Below, piece by piece: positions 25,153 through 34,089 of a stretch of DNA of 64,000 bases (its first letter is position 1; each line of letters opens with the position of its first letter). The DNA is from Rhodoferax sp. (GTDB taxonomy: Bacteria > Pseudomonadota > Gammaproteobacteria > Burkholderiales > Burkholderiaceae_C). The stretch spans positions 110,416-174,415 of the forward strand of contig NZ_JADMJN010000012.1 in the NCBI RefSeq assembly GCF_018780565.1, written 5' to 3'. The notes beneath the pieces were generated by a model. It was not told the DNA's origin. It worked only from the letters and a program-made list of their open reading frames with translations, and made no database searches. The translations under genes and the position numbers were made by a program.

Positions 25153-27222
25153 ATGACAAACAACCCGGCGCTGATTCTGGCGCTCATTTGCGGCTTTATT
25201 GCCGTGGCTTACGGCTTTTGGGCTCGAAGCTGGATTCTTTCCCAGGATGCAGGCAATGCGCGGATGCAGGAAATTGCAGCCGCCATCCAAACAGGCGCTG
25301 CCGCCTATTTGGCCCGACAGTACAAAACCATTGCCGTCGTCGGCGTGGTGCTGACTGTTTTGATTTATTTCTTTCTTGATTCCATGAGTGCCGTCGGCTT
25401 CGTGGTTGGCGCGGTGCTTTCAGGCGCTTGCGGCTTCATTGGCATGAACGTCTCGGTTCGCGCCAATGTACGCACAGCCCAGGCAGCCACCAGGGGTATT
25501 GGCCCGGCTCTGGACGTCGCGTTTCGCGGCGGCGCCATCACCGGCATGCTGGTGGTTGGTCTGGGTCTTCTGGGTGTGACCGGTTTTTACTGGTTCCTGG
25601 TTGGCAATGGCAACCTGACGCCCGACAAAAACCTGGCCACGCTGCTGAACCCGCTGATCGGGTTCGCCTTTGGCTCCTCCCTCATCTCCATCTTCGCCCG
25701 TCTGGGTGGCGGCATCTTCACCAAAGGTGCGGACGTGGGTGCCGACTTGGTGGGCAAGGTCGAAGCCGGTATTCCTGAGGATGATCCTCGCAACCCCGCC
25801 GTGATTGCCGACAACGTGGGCGATAACGTCGGTGACTGCGCCGGCATGGCCGCTGACCTGTTTGAGACCTATGCGGTGACACTGATTGCCACCATGGTGC
25901 TCGGCGCCTTGCTGGTGACCGGTGCTGGCACCAGTGCCGTGGTGTATCCGCTGGCACTGGGCGCCGTGTCCATCGTGGCGTCGATCATTGGCTGCTTCTT
26001 CGTCAAGGCCTCTCCCGGCATGAAGAACGTGATGCCGGCGCTGTACAAGGGTCTGGCCGTGGCCGGTGTCCTGTCACTCATCGCGTTCTACTTCGTGACG
26101 CAGTGGCTGATCCCCGACAACGCCATCAAGACAAGCGGCAGCCAGATGGCCTTGTTTGGCGCCTGCGCCGTCGGTTTGGTGCTCACAGCCGCCCTGGTGT
26201 GGATCACCGAGTACTACACCGGCACGCAATACGCGCCGGTCAAACACATTGCTCAAGCCTCCACCACCGGCCACGGCACCAACATCATTGCCGGCCTGGG
26301 CGTTTCCATGCGGTCTACCGCCTGGCCCGTTATTTTTGTGTGCATCGCCATTGGTGTTGCATTCAAACTTGCCGGTCTGTATGGCATCGCCATTGCGGCG
26401 ACCTCCATGCTGAGCATGGCCGGTATTGTGGTGGCGCTCGACGCTTACGGCCCGATCACCGACAACGCTGGCGGCATTGCCGAAATGGCCGAAATGCCCA
26501 AGAGCGTGCGTGACGTGACCGACCCGCTGGACGCCGTGGGCAACACCACCAAGGCCGTGACCAAAGGCTACGCCATCGGTTCCGCCGGTCTGGCCGCCTT
26601 GGTGCTGTTCGCCGACTACACGCACAAGCTCGAAGCCTACGGCAAGGTCATTACCTTTGACTTGAGCAACCCGATGGTCATCATCGGCCTGTTCATCGGT
26701 GGTTTGATTCCTTACCTGTTTGGCGCCATGGCCATGGAAGCCGTGGGTCGTGCCGCGGGTGCTGTGGTGGTTGAAGTGCGCCGCCAGTTCCGCGAGATCA
26801 AGGGCATCATGGAAGGTACGGCCAAGCCGGAATACGGCCGTGCCGTGGACATGCTGACTACGGCCGCCATCAAGGAAATGATGATCCCGTCGCTGCTGCC
26901 CGTGGTTGTGCCTATTCTGGTTGGTCTGGTACTCGGACCTGCGGCTTTGGGCGGCTTGCTGATGGGCACCATCATTACCGGTCTGTTCGTGGCGATCTCC
27001 ATGTGCACCGGCGGCGGTGCCTGGGATAACGCCAAGAAATACATTGAAGACGGCCATCACGGCGGCAAGGGTTCCGAGACCCACAAGGCAGCCGTGACCG
27101 GCGACACCGTGGGCGACCCCTACAAGGACACTGCCGGTCCTGCCGTCAACCCGCTGATCAAGATCATCAACATCGTGGCGCTTCTGATTGTGCCGCTCAT
27201 GATGAAGATTCACGGCGGGTAA
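25153..27222 (+). CDS. hppA: membrane-bound proton-translocating pyrophosphatase
   Basis: A 689-residue integral membrane pump with about 16 transmembrane segments. The catalytic segment has DVGADLVGKVEAGIPEDDPR followed by NPAVIADNVGDNVGDCAGMA, the PPi- and Mg-binding loop. The residue after GNTT is Lys (GNTTKAVTKGYAIG), which is typical of K+-independent H+-PPases; K+-dependent enzymes have Ala. The product pumps protons using PPi energy. AGGAGA ribosome binding site. Codon use is strongly GC-biased compared with neighbours, suggesting high expression. Confidence 0.96.
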   Translation: MTNNPALILALICGFIAVAYGFWARSWILSQDAGNARMQEIAAAIQTGAAAYLARQYKTIAVVGVVLTVLIYFFLDSMSAVGFVVGAVLSGACGFIGMNVSVRANVRTAQAATRGIGPALDVAFRGGAITGMLVVGLGLLGVTGFYWFLVGNGNLTPDKNLATLLNPLIGFAFGSSLISIFARLGGGIFTKGADVGADLVGKVEAGIPEDDPRNPAVIADNVGDNVGDCAGMAADLFETYAVTLIATMVLGALLVTGAGTSAVVYPLALGAVSIVASIIGCFFVKASPGMKNVMPALYKGLAVAGVLSLIAFYFVTQWLIPDNAIKTSGSQMALFGACAVGLVLTAALVWITEYYTGTQYAPVKHIAQASTTGHGTNIIAGLGVSMRSTAWPVIFVCIAIGVAFKLAGLYGIAIAATSMLSMAGIVVALDAYGPITDNAGGIAEMAEMPKSVRDVTDPLDAVGNTTKAVTKGYAIGSAGLAALVLFADYTHKLEAYGKVITFDLSNPMVIIGLFIGGLIPYLFGAMAMEAVGRAAGAVVVEVRRQFREIKGIMEGTAKPEYGRAVDMLTTAAIKEMMIPSLLPVVVPILVGLVLGPAALGGLLMGTIITGLFVAISMCTGGGAWDNAKKYIEDGHHGGKGSETHKAAVTGDTVGDPYKDTAGPAVNPLIKIINIVALLIVPLMMKIHGG

Positions 27223-27234
27223 GCTGCCTTGACG

Positions 27235-27264
27235 CAAAAAATCCCGCTTCGGCGGGATTTTTTT
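27235..27264 (+). terminator. rho-independent terminator of hppA
   Basis: AAAAATCCCGC / GCGGGATTTTT arms with a TTCG tetraloop and a following run of T residues, 13 bases after the hppA stop codon. A textbook intrinsic terminator. Confidence 0.93.
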
Positions 27265-27265
27265 T

Positions 27266-27325
27266 GCTCCTTATTTGGTAGCTATAGGTCTAATATTGAC
27301 GGAAGCCACGAGGAGAAATTGTTTA
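27266..27325 (+). repeat. ATAGC repeat, copy H (tetR 3' end)
   Basis: Head GCTCCTTATTTGGTAGC, middle TAATATTGACGGAAGCC, tail GAGAAATTGTTTAA. The complement of the tetR stop codon (TTA at 27323-27325) lies in the tail, exactly as copy G does for ppa. Confidence 0.65.
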
Positions 27326-27931
27326 AAGATCTCGATCTTTCGCCGATTGAGCGCCGACCACCGCACGAATCAAGACACCGGTGGTGGTCGCGATGCTTTG
27401 TATGTCCTGAATACGGTCTTGCTCAATCAGCTGCAGCACCAATTCATTGACACCCCCCACCACGGCAACCGCCATGTCATTCGTCAATATCGAGCTACCC
27501 TCTGCGGCATTGATAACCTTGCACATGAAGTCAGCAATTTCCTGATTGACGCGACGGCGTGCCGCCAGACCTGTCGCGCCCAAGCCCAGGATTTCCACGA
27601 ACAGGGTCCTCATCAATACCGGATGGCTGGCCAGGCAGCCCAGATAAGCCTCCATCGCCTGCTCGACCTGCGTCTGCCAGCCACGAGCCGGGTCAATGGA
27701 CGAGCGCAGAACCTTCAATGCGTTGTGACTGGCTGACTCGTACAGCGCAATCAAACAGTCTGCTTTGGTGGCGAAATGCTCGTAAAAGGTACGGCGCGAG
27801 ACACTGGCCTCACGGACGATGTCCGTGATCGTGATCGTGCCATAGCCCTTGGCGGCGACCGCTCGCGCCATCCCGTCAAACAATCGCTGGCGGTGCAATG
27901 TGGCTTCAACGGACAGGGGAAATGAGTCCAT
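27323..27931 (-). CDS. TetR-family transcriptional regulator
   Basis: A 202-residue regulator with an N-terminal helix-turn-helix (ITDIVREASVSRRTFYEHFATK, residues about 34-55) and a C-terminal ligand domain of unknown specificity. The ATG at 27931 is used, as the sequence further upstream in frame is the control region. It is divergent from a diiron-hydrolase/MaoC operon, and two matching palindromes lie between, so it probably represses both promoters in response to a lipid-like ligand. Confidence 0.88.
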   Translation of the reverse strand: MDSFPLSVEATLHRQRLFDGMARAVAAKGYGTITITDIVREASVSRRTFYEHFATKADCLIALYESASHNALKVLRSSIDPARGWQTQVEQAMEAYLGCLASHPVLMRTLFVEILGLGATGLAARRRVNQEIADFMCKVINAAEGSSILTNDMAVAVVGGVNELVLQLIEQDRIQDIQSIATTTGVLIRAVVGAQSAKDRDL

Positions 27932-27953
27932 GGAGAATGAAAATTCCTGAAAA

Positions 27954-28014
27954 GGTACTTGACAGTACCACAAAGCGGGCGCATCATTCGATTTACTGGT
28001 ACTAATCAGTACCA
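27954..28014. promoter_or_regulatory. two TetR-type operators and promoter of the metal-hydrolase operon
   Basis: Palindromes GGTACTTGACAGTACC (27954-27969) and TGGTACTAATCAGTACCA (27997-28014) share the GGTACT-N4-AGTACC core, with centres 44 bases apart. The first overlaps TTGACA (27959-27964), a perfect -35 box, with a weak CATCAT at 27982. The second lies in the early transcribed region, so binding would block both initiation and elongation. Confidence 0.78.
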
Positions 28015-28034
28015 ATTCAATACCAGGAGCCCAA

Positions 28035-28871
28035 ATGACCGATCTCGTTGTACGCCGCCTCTTAGTTGACCTGGATTCTCCCGTCGCGCGCCACTGGTTT
28101 GGCGGCGATGCGTTCCGCACGGCCTTGTTCAACGCCCTGTCCATGAGTTTTCCGATTGGCGAACAGTTTTTCATCGACTCGGTTCGCGAAGGGCTCAAGA
28201 CCCTGCCAGCCGATGAGCGGGATAAATACGCCAGCGAAGTTCAGGGCTTCATTGGGCAGGAAGCGACGCACCGTCGCATCCACAGCCTGTTCAATATCCA
28301 GATCGAGAAGCACAAGCTGGTCAACGACTGGGAACCGCGGGCACGGGCACGGCTCAAGATGCTGGAGGGTTTTCATCCACGCCACTGGCTGGCCATCACG
28401 GCGGCCACTGAACACTTCACCGCAGTTTTTGCCGACTGGATGCTCGCCAATCCGGATCTGTTCGACGGCAGCGAGGCTCGCCTCAAAACCATGTGGCTTT
28501 GGCACAGCGCAGAGGAGGCAGAGCACAAGTCCACGGCATTTGACTTGTTTCGTGCACTGGGTGGTACGGATGAATCGCGTATCAAATGGTTCAAGCGCAT
28601 TACCTTCATCTTCATGTCCGACCTGCTGCGTCAAACCGTCAACAACTTGTACCGTGATGGCACATTGTGGCAATGGCGCACCTGGAAAAGTGCCGCCAGC
28701 TTTCTCTTTGGCAAGCGTGGAATGATTCGCCTTACCTACAAGCCTTGGCGCGCCTACAAGCAGCCCGATTTTCACCCCAACCACCTCAGCAGCGACCTGT
28801 CCCAGCATTGGCTGCAAAGCAACTCCGAGGCCTTTTCCGTAGTGGGTGCGAAGGTGCAAGCAGCAGCGTGA
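28035..28871 (+). CDS. metal-dependent hydrolase (PF10118/COG3687 family)
   Basis: A 278-residue protein with ferritin-like carboxylate and histidine motifs that probably bind two metals: FIGQEATHR (about 74-82), TEHFTAVFADW (about 121-131) and WHSAEEAEHK (about 155-164). Members are annotated as predicted metal-dependent hydrolases of unknown substrate. Its stop overlaps the GTG of the MaoC gene, so they are translationally coupled and regulated by the divergent TetR protein. A lipid or fatty-acid substrate is plausible from context. Confidence 0.82.
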   Translation: MTDLVVRRLLVDLDSPVARHWFGGDAFRTALFNALSMSFPIGEQFFIDSVREGLKTLPADERDKYASEVQGFIGQEATHRRIHSLFNIQIEKHKLVNDWEPRARARLKMLEGFHPRHWLAITAATEHFTAVFADWMLANPDLFDGSEARLKTMWLWHSAEEAEHKSTAFDLFRALGGTDESRIKWFKRITFIFMSDLLRQTVNNLYRDGTLWQWRTWKSAASFLFGKRGMIRLTYKPWRAYKQPDFHPNHLSSDLSQHWLQSNSEAFSVVGAKVQAAA

Positions 28872-29767
28872 TACCGCAACCCACGGGATCACCGACCACC
28901 ATCGAAATCCCAAAGCCTGCAAGCCAGGCCGCCATGTACCTGAGAGCCCTGCTCTCCAGCGGCAAGCGCCCCGGTGCGGTGCACACGCTGCCCCGGCTGC
29001 GCTATGTGATGCCGAAGGCGATTCTGGCACCGGCACACATTGCCGCCTATGCCAAGCTCTGTGGATTCAGTGAAAGGCAGGGTGTCCCCATCACCTACCC
29101 GCAATTGCTGACATTTCCGCTGCTCATGGCATTCTTTGGCTCCGCACAGTGCCCCTGGCCTGCAATGGGAACGGTCCATCTGGACAACCGGATCAGCCAG
29201 CTGCAGGCCCTGAACCCCGGCGATGCGCTTCGCATTGAAGTCAGCACGGGGCAATTGATCGCCCACGAAAAAGGGCAAATCCTGACCCTGGATATGCAGC
29301 TCTTCCGCGCGGACGAGCTGGTTTGGGAGGCCACGCAAAGCCTCTTGCGTATCGGCATTCCAAACCCGATCGGGCCAGCCTATGTCAGCCGGCAAACCAC
29401 CGATCCGGCATTGGCGCGCCAGGCAGACTTCGTCGCGCCCAGCGACACAGGCCGACGCTTCGGCTATATCTCGGGTGACCTGAACCCCATCCATGTTTCC
29501 GAACTATCGGCCAGACTCTTCGGATTTCGGCGGGCCATTGCGCATGGAATGTGGACCAAGGCACGGGCACTGGCCACATTGATGCCCCAGGACGCGGTTT
29601 CCCAGGCCGAAGTCTCGGCAGAATTCAAGACACCGCTGTTTCTGCCCGCAACCGCATCAACGTGGAGCGCCCCAGCCCCAATCGGGTCATCCCTGCGCGG
29701 CACGTGTTTCGAAGTCAGGGATGAAAAAGGTGAAAAACCCCATTTGCGGGGAAACTTCAGCTACTAG
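28868..29767 (+). CDS. MaoC-family acyl dehydratase/hydratase
   Basis: A 299-residue hot-dog protein. The hydratase motif GYISGDLNPIHVSELSARLF (about residues 199-218) followed by GFRRAIAHGM contains the catalytic Asp and His of R-specific enoyl-CoA hydratases. The N-terminal half is a degenerate second hot-dog domain. GTG start at 28868 overlaps the upstream stop (GTGA). Likely acts on an enoyl-CoA thioester, but the chain length is unknown. Confidence 0.83.
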   Translation: MIPQPTGSPTTIEIPKPASQAAMYLRALLSSGKRPGAVHTLPRLRYVMPKAILAPAHIAAYAKLCGFSERQGVPITYPQLLTFPLLMAFFGSAQCPWPAMGTVHLDNRISQLQALNPGDALRIEVSTGQLIAHEKGQILTLDMQLFRADELVWEATQSLLRIGIPNPIGPAYVSRQTTDPALARQADFVAPSDTGRRFGYISGDLNPIHVSELSARLFGFRRAIAHGMWTKARALATLMPQDAVSQAEVSAEFKTPLFLPATASTWSAPAPIGSSLRGTCFEVRDEKGEKPHLRGNFSY

Positions 29768-29795
29768 CAAAACATCCTGACGCAAACAAAGAAGC

Positions 29796-29809
29796 TTGAT
29801 AAACGTCAA
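29796..29809. promoter_or_regulatory. possible FNR/ANR-like site
   Basis: TTGAT-AAAC-GTCAA differs from the FNR consensus TTGAT-N4-ATCAA at one position. It lies in the 143-base gap between the MaoC gene and the lipoprotein gene, about 100 bases before the latter. A single weak match, so low confidence. Confidence 0.3.
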
Positions 29810-29910
29810 TTCCAAAATGCCATTCGAGGCTAGCATCCAGCATGGTGGTATCGCAAGCGTGAAAGCTTTCGATCGCCGTTGTTGTTCAATCCAGCCAACC
29901 GGGTAGGCCT

Positions 29911-30483
29911 GTGGAATATTGCAAACTCACACGCGGTGGAATCTTGCTTTTGCTGGCATTGCTCATCAGCGGCTGCTCATCCATGCTGCCGCGCGTGCAT
30001 ACCAAATCCTCGCCGTTCAAGAGCTTTGACGAAGCACGCAATGCCATTGAAGGACTGACCCCCATGAAGAGCGATGTGGCCGTCTTGTCCAGGCTCGGGA
30101 TTGATCCCGTGAAACAGCCCAACACCGTCATCCTGACGCACTCCGACATCGTGCGCCGATTTGTTCCAAGCGCCCTGCTCCAGCGCGCGGACCTGGACCC
30201 CGGTGTCATGGTGTGCCTGGAGGCACGCGACGCCTGTCGAGGCTGGGAAATCACGGCAGCCCGCATTGCAAAGGAACGAACCGGCAACTTCTTTGCCGAC
30301 TTCACCAATTTTTCACGTCGCACCGAGACCACGGGTTGGCGATTCAACGCTCTGATCTTGCTGGTCAACGATGTGGTGGTCTACCGCGCCTGGGGCGGGC
30401 AACCCAACGTGAACGAACTGGAAGTCAATACCAACCCATTGGGCCCGCTGCAGGATATGGGGCCAGCCATCGTGACCAACTAG
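29911..30483 (+). CDS. lipoprotein of unknown function
   Basis: A 190-residue protein. Residues 1-22 form a lipoprotein signal: basic start, ILLLLALLIS core, lipobox LISGC with Cys at 22. The mature part (about 23-190) has no domain that I recognise; it contains two cysteines in CLEARDAC that could form a disulphide. GTG start at 29911 with a weak ribosome binding site. No obvious operon partner. Homologues appear to be conserved hypothetical proteins in Comamonadaceae. Confidence 0.7.
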   Translation: MEYCKLTRGGILLLLALLISGCSSMLPRVHTKSSPFKSFDEARNAIEGLTPMKSDVAVLSRLGIDPVKQPNTVILTHSDIVRRFVPSALLQRADLDPGVMVCLEARDACRGWEITAARIAKERTGNFFADFTNFSRRTETTGWRFNALILLVNDVVVYRAWGGQPNVNELEVNTNPLGPLQDMGPAIVTN

Positions 30484-30640
30484 CAGTCGACCCTTGGCGA
30501 TTCATTCCTGAAGATGCAAGGCAGTCAGGACAAGAGCGCAACAAATTGCCGCATAACCCGTAAACGTTTGGTTTTTTATACCAATATGAGCGCATCAAAC
30601 CTTAAAATCCCAACTGTACGCAGCCGGCAGGAACAAGTCC

Positions 30641-31219
30641 ATGTTCAATTTTTTTAAAAAAAGTCCTCCCAAGTCTGACTTCAAGCCAAGCCTTGCGAGC
30701 GTTTCGGCGACGCCGAGCAGCACACAGCAGCATGGCAACTCGCGTCGCGAACTGATTCGGGTGGTTTTGAAAGATACGCTGCGCCTGCACGGCATTCCTC
30801 TGGGCTGGCTGGCTTGTGAAGTGATCGTCATCCGCCGGGCATCCAATGCCGAAGAAGTTCACATCCAGTTGGTGATCACCAAATGGAATGAGCAACTGCT
30901 GCGCTATGCCCCAGCCTTGCAGCAACAGCTGCTGCTTGGGCTGGACCGATTTGATCCCTCGGTCGATCATTCCAGCTACGTTGTTTCATGGCGTTTTTCG
31001 TCCGATTGCGGATGTCCTTTTCCCATGATGCCGCCCCCCACGTTCTGGACCAAGAGCGCAGCCGCCGCGCCGGCTCCAGCAGAAGAACCCGTGTCGGTGC
31101 TTGATCGGCGTCACAGCCGGCGCCCGCCAAAGCCCACTGGGTCGACCGCCGCGACATCGCCCCCTGCGGATGACGGGGCCGGCGACTTCTCGCCCACACA
31201 AATCAGTCCCTTGCATTGA
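30641..31219 (+). CDS. hypothetical protein
   Basis: A 192-residue protein that I do not recognise. The N terminus is MFNFFKKSPPK, encoded by a T7A7 run, the middle (about 35-125) looks folded with beta-strand-like stretches, and the C-terminal 60 residues are rich in Pro, Ala and Ser and probably disordered. No signal peptide. It follows the lipoprotein gene after 157 noncoding bases that hold an AT-rich patch but no other clear signal. Confidence 0.65.
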   Translation: MFNFFKKSPPKSDFKPSLASVSATPSSTQQHGNSRRELIRVVLKDTLRLHGIPLGWLACEVIVIRRASNAEEVHIQLVITKWNEQLLRYAPALQQQLLLGLDRFDPSVDHSSYVVSWRFSSDCGCPFPMMPPPTFWTKSAAAAPAPAEEPVSVLDRRHSRRPPKPTGSTAATSPPADDGAGDFSPTQISPLH

Positions 31220-31256
31220 TTGAACGGGGCGCCGACCGAATCAGCGGGAACACCCC

Positions 31257-32081
31257 TCAAACCAGGGCAGCGACCTCCGTCCTTGAGGTCCAGTCAATCG
31301 GGTCCTGCTGCAGGACCATGTCGATATCCAGGCCCAATGCCAGCGCAACGGTATCCGGGAAATTGTCAGTGAGGTCCTGGGCGTCATAGTTGGCTTCCCT
31401 GGCTCGGGCTCGCCACGCCGCCAGATGAAGAATGCCCGCCATCGGCTCGTAAACGTCATTCTCGAAAGGTGTGTTTTGATTCGCCAGCGCATCGACGATG
31501 GCTTGAGGAAACTGCCAGTTTCTGGCAAACCCAGCCCCTACATCCGCATAGCAATAACCCAATAATTTTCGCTCTGCCGAGGCGCGCTTCAGGGCGAGTG
31601 GAGGCACCTCCTGATCCAGTGACATCAGTTCTTTGTCTATCACCCTGTGCATGACCAATTCCCCTGTGGCATGAATCAATCCGGCGGTGAACGCCGCCGC
31701 CTGATTCTTCCTGATCATGCCAGCCAGCATGCGTGACAACTTGGCCGTGTTCAGGCTGAAACGCCAGAACTGATTCATATCGATGCCCTGGACAATGCGG
31801 AATGCTCCCGTGACGGCGGCGGCGGTGGCCAGCGATCGAACCTGGTCAAGCCCCATCAATGCCAAGGCCTCGGACACGCTGCTGATCTTGCTGGCAAATT
31901 GGAATTGCGCAGAATTGGCCAGGCGCAACAAGCGCGTCGTCAGGACCGGATCGGTGTTGAGCAACTGGCTGATCTTCCTCAGATCAGGCTCGGCTTGGTC
32001 AAGCTCATTGAGCAGCAAAGCAATGATTTTCGGGATACTCGGCAGCGCCTCATTGGAAGCAAGCAATTCTTCGAGAGTCAT
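31257..32081 (-). CDS. HDOD domain protein
   Basis: A 274-residue protein with an HDOD domain (about residues 5-215), an HD-related fold lacking the full HD metal site, found in bacterial signalling proteins. LLRLANSAQFQFASKISSVSEALALMG and TAGLIHATGELVMH are characteristic. ATG at 32081 (MTLEELLASN) is used; an ATG at 32123 would add 14 residues and has GGCGG close by, so the start is uncertain. No receiver or GGDEF domain is fused to it. Confidence 0.83.
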   Translation of the reverse strand: MTLEELLASNEALPSIPKIIALLLNELDQAEPDLRKISQLLNTDPVLTTRLLRLANSAQFQFASKISSVSEALALMGLDQVRSLATAAAVTGAFRIVQGIDMNQFWRFSLNTAKLSRMLAGMIRKNQAAAFTAGLIHATGELVMHRVIDKELMSLDQEVPPLALKRASAERKLLGYCYADVGAGFARNWQFPQAIVDALANQNTPFENDVYEPMAGILHLAAWRARAREANYDAQDLTDNFPDTVALALGLDIDMVLQQDPIDWTSRTEVAALV

Positions 32082-32244
32082 CAAAGGTAGCCCCTGTGGT
32101 TCGAATGGATCTGTGGCGGCCATTATCCGCCAGACCCGCCCCCTGAAAACGTGCCAAAATCAACCAGTCCTCCAGACGGCCTGACGACAGGTGCTTGTTG
32201 AAGCGGCCGTCATCCCAACGATCAAACCCAATCTTGTCCAATCC

Positions 32245-33405
32245 ATGACTGAACGCCATACACCACGCATCGTGCCGCTGGTTGACCTGCGCTCGGCGTC
32301 ACTGCGCCCTCCCGCTGAGGCGGCGTCAGCAAGCAGCCGCATCGCGGCCAATGGCCTGCTGTCCGACGCGCTGGGTCGCCCTTTGCGCGATTTGCGCATC
32401 AGCGTTACGGACCGCTGTAATTTCCGGTGCAATTACTGCATGCCCAAGGAAGTCTTCGACAAAGACTACGCCTACCTGCCACACGCCGACCTGCTCTCGT
32501 TCGAAGAAATCACGCGCGTTGCCAAGACCTTTGTGGCCCACGGCGTGCAAAAGATTCGCCTGACTGGCGGCGAGCCGCTGCTGCGCAAAAATATCGAGCT
32601 GCTGATCGAGCAGTTGGCGTCCCTGCGCACCGTTGAGGGCCGTCCATTGGACCTGACCCTTACCACCAACGGCTCACTGCTGGCGCGCAAGGCACGCGCG
32701 CTCAAGGCGGCGGGGCTGCAACGTGTCACCGTGAGCCTGGACGGGCTGGACGATGCAGTGTTTCGCAGCATGAACGATGTGGACTTTCCGGTAGCCGATG
32801 TGCTGGCGGGCATTGAAGCAGCGCGAGACGCCGGCTTGGGGCCCATCAAGATCAACATGGTGGTGAAGCGCGGTACCAATGAGCATGAGATACTGCCCAT
32901 GGCACGCCGCTTCAAAGGCACGGGCATGGTGCTGCGTTTCATTGAATACATGGACGTGGGTGCAACCAACAGCTGGCGCATGAACGAAGTGTTGCCGTCG
33001 GCTGAAGTGGTCAAGCTGATTCATGCAGATTTGCCACTGGTTCAGCTTGAACCGTCCAATCCAGGTGAGACTGCCGAGCGCTGGGGCTATGCCGACGCGT
33101 CCGGAAATCATGACAAGGCTGCCGGTGAGATCGGCGTCATCAGCAGCGTGACGCAGGCTTTCTGTGGTGATTGCAACCGGGCTCGCCTGTCGACCGAGGG
33201 CAAGCTCTACCTGTGCCTGTTCGCCGCCCAGGGTTACGACCTTCGCTCACTGATCCGTGATGGCGCATCGGAGGCCGACCTGGCTTCCACCATTGGCCAT
33301 ATCTGGCAAGGTCGGGCAGATCGCTACTCCGAACTTCGCAGCGAAATGAAGCCCGATACCGGCACCGGCCTGCGTCGCGTTGAGATGAGCTACATCGGAG
33401 GCTAA
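32245..33405 (+). CDS. moaA: GTP 3',8-cyclase
   Basis: A 386-residue radical SAM enzyme of molybdenum cofactor synthesis, converting GTP to 3',8-cyclo-GTP with MoaC as partner. The SAM cluster motif CNFRCNYC has cysteines at 58, 62 and 65. The C-terminal cluster is CGDCNRARLS with a further Cys, and the protein ends with the conserved -GG. The ATG at 32245 is preferred over a longer upstream reading. First gene of moaA-mobA-moeA. Confidence 0.96.
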   Translation: MTERHTPRIVPLVDLRSASLRPPAEAASASSRIAANGLLSDALGRPLRDLRISVTDRCNFRCNYCMPKEVFDKDYAYLPHADLLSFEEITRVAKTFVAHGVQKIRLTGGEPLLRKNIELLIEQLASLRTVEGRPLDLTLTTNGSLLARKARALKAAGLQRVTVSLDGLDDAVFRSMNDVDFPVADVLAGIEAARDAGLGPIKINMVVKRGTNEHEILPMARRFKGTGMVLRFIEYMDVGATNSWRMNEVLPSAEVVKLIHADLPLVQLEPSNPGETAERWGYADASGNHDKAAGEIGVISSVTQAFCGDCNRARLSTEGKLYLCLFAAQGYDLRSLIRDGASEADLASTIGHIWQGRADRYSELRSEMKPDTGTGLRRVEMSYIGG

Positions 33406-33457
33406 ACAGATGATCCCCCACTTGTCGCTTCTTCGCTTTAAATGGGTATGACGCTTG

Positions 33458-34087
33458 ATGATTAGTCCCGATCAAATCACCGGTCTGATTCTGGCCGGTG
33501 GACGCGGCTCTCGCATGGGTGGAGTCGACAAGGGCTTGCAGAACTTCAACGGGCTGCCACTTGCGTTGCACACACTCACGCGCCTGCAGATCGGCGGGGG
33601 GGTGGGTCAGATCATGATCAACGCCAACCGCAACCTGGCGGCTTATGAGTCGTTTGGCGCCGCGGTCTGGCCCGATGGCTTGGCCGACTATGCCGGACCC
33701 CTGGCAGGCTTTCTGACGGGTCTTGAACGCTGTGAAACACCGTTTTTGGTGACCGTGCCGTGCGACACGCCCTTGCTACCGCTTGATCTGGTCCAGCGGC
33801 TGGCGCAGGCGCTGGAGGCCGAGGACGCCGACATCGCCATGGCGGCCGCACCCGAAGTCGGCAAAGATGGTCAGGTGCAGATTCGTACCCAACCAGTTTT
33901 TTGTCTGTTGCGCGTGGACTTGCTGGAAAGCCTGGTGAAATTCACCCAGGATGGAGGACGCAAGATTGACGCATGGACCGCCCTGCACAAAACCGCAATC
34001 GTGCCTTTTGATGCGCCTGGCGACGATCCGCGGGCGTTTTTCAACGCCAATACGCTGGCTGAATTGCGACAGCTCGAAAACACCTGA
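33458..34087 (+). CDS. mobA: molybdenum cofactor guanylyltransferase
   Basis: A 209-residue enzyme that attaches GMP to molybdopterin to form the MGD cofactor. The nucleotide-binding signature LILAGGRGSRMGGVDKGL is at about residues 10-27, and TVPCDTPLLP carries the Mg-binding Asp. The ATG at 33458 follows a TTG that could also start it. It lies 52 bases after moaA and two bases before moeA, in one operon. Confidence 0.94.
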   Translation: MISPDQITGLILAGGRGSRMGGVDKGLQNFNGLPLALHTLTRLQIGGGVGQIMINANRNLAAYESFGAAVWPDGLADYAGPLAGFLTGLERCETPFLVTVPCDTPLLPLDLVQRLAQALEAEDADIAMAAAPEVGKDGQVQIRTQPVFCLLRVDLLESLVKFTQDGGRKIDAWTALHKTAIVPFDAPGDDPRAFFNANTLAELRQLENT

Positions 34088-34089
34088 CT

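Noticed and set aside
26074..27237. A 387-codon minus-strand frame opposite hppA
   Set aside because: It is His/Gly-rich shadow sequence from the strongly GC-biased hppA codons.
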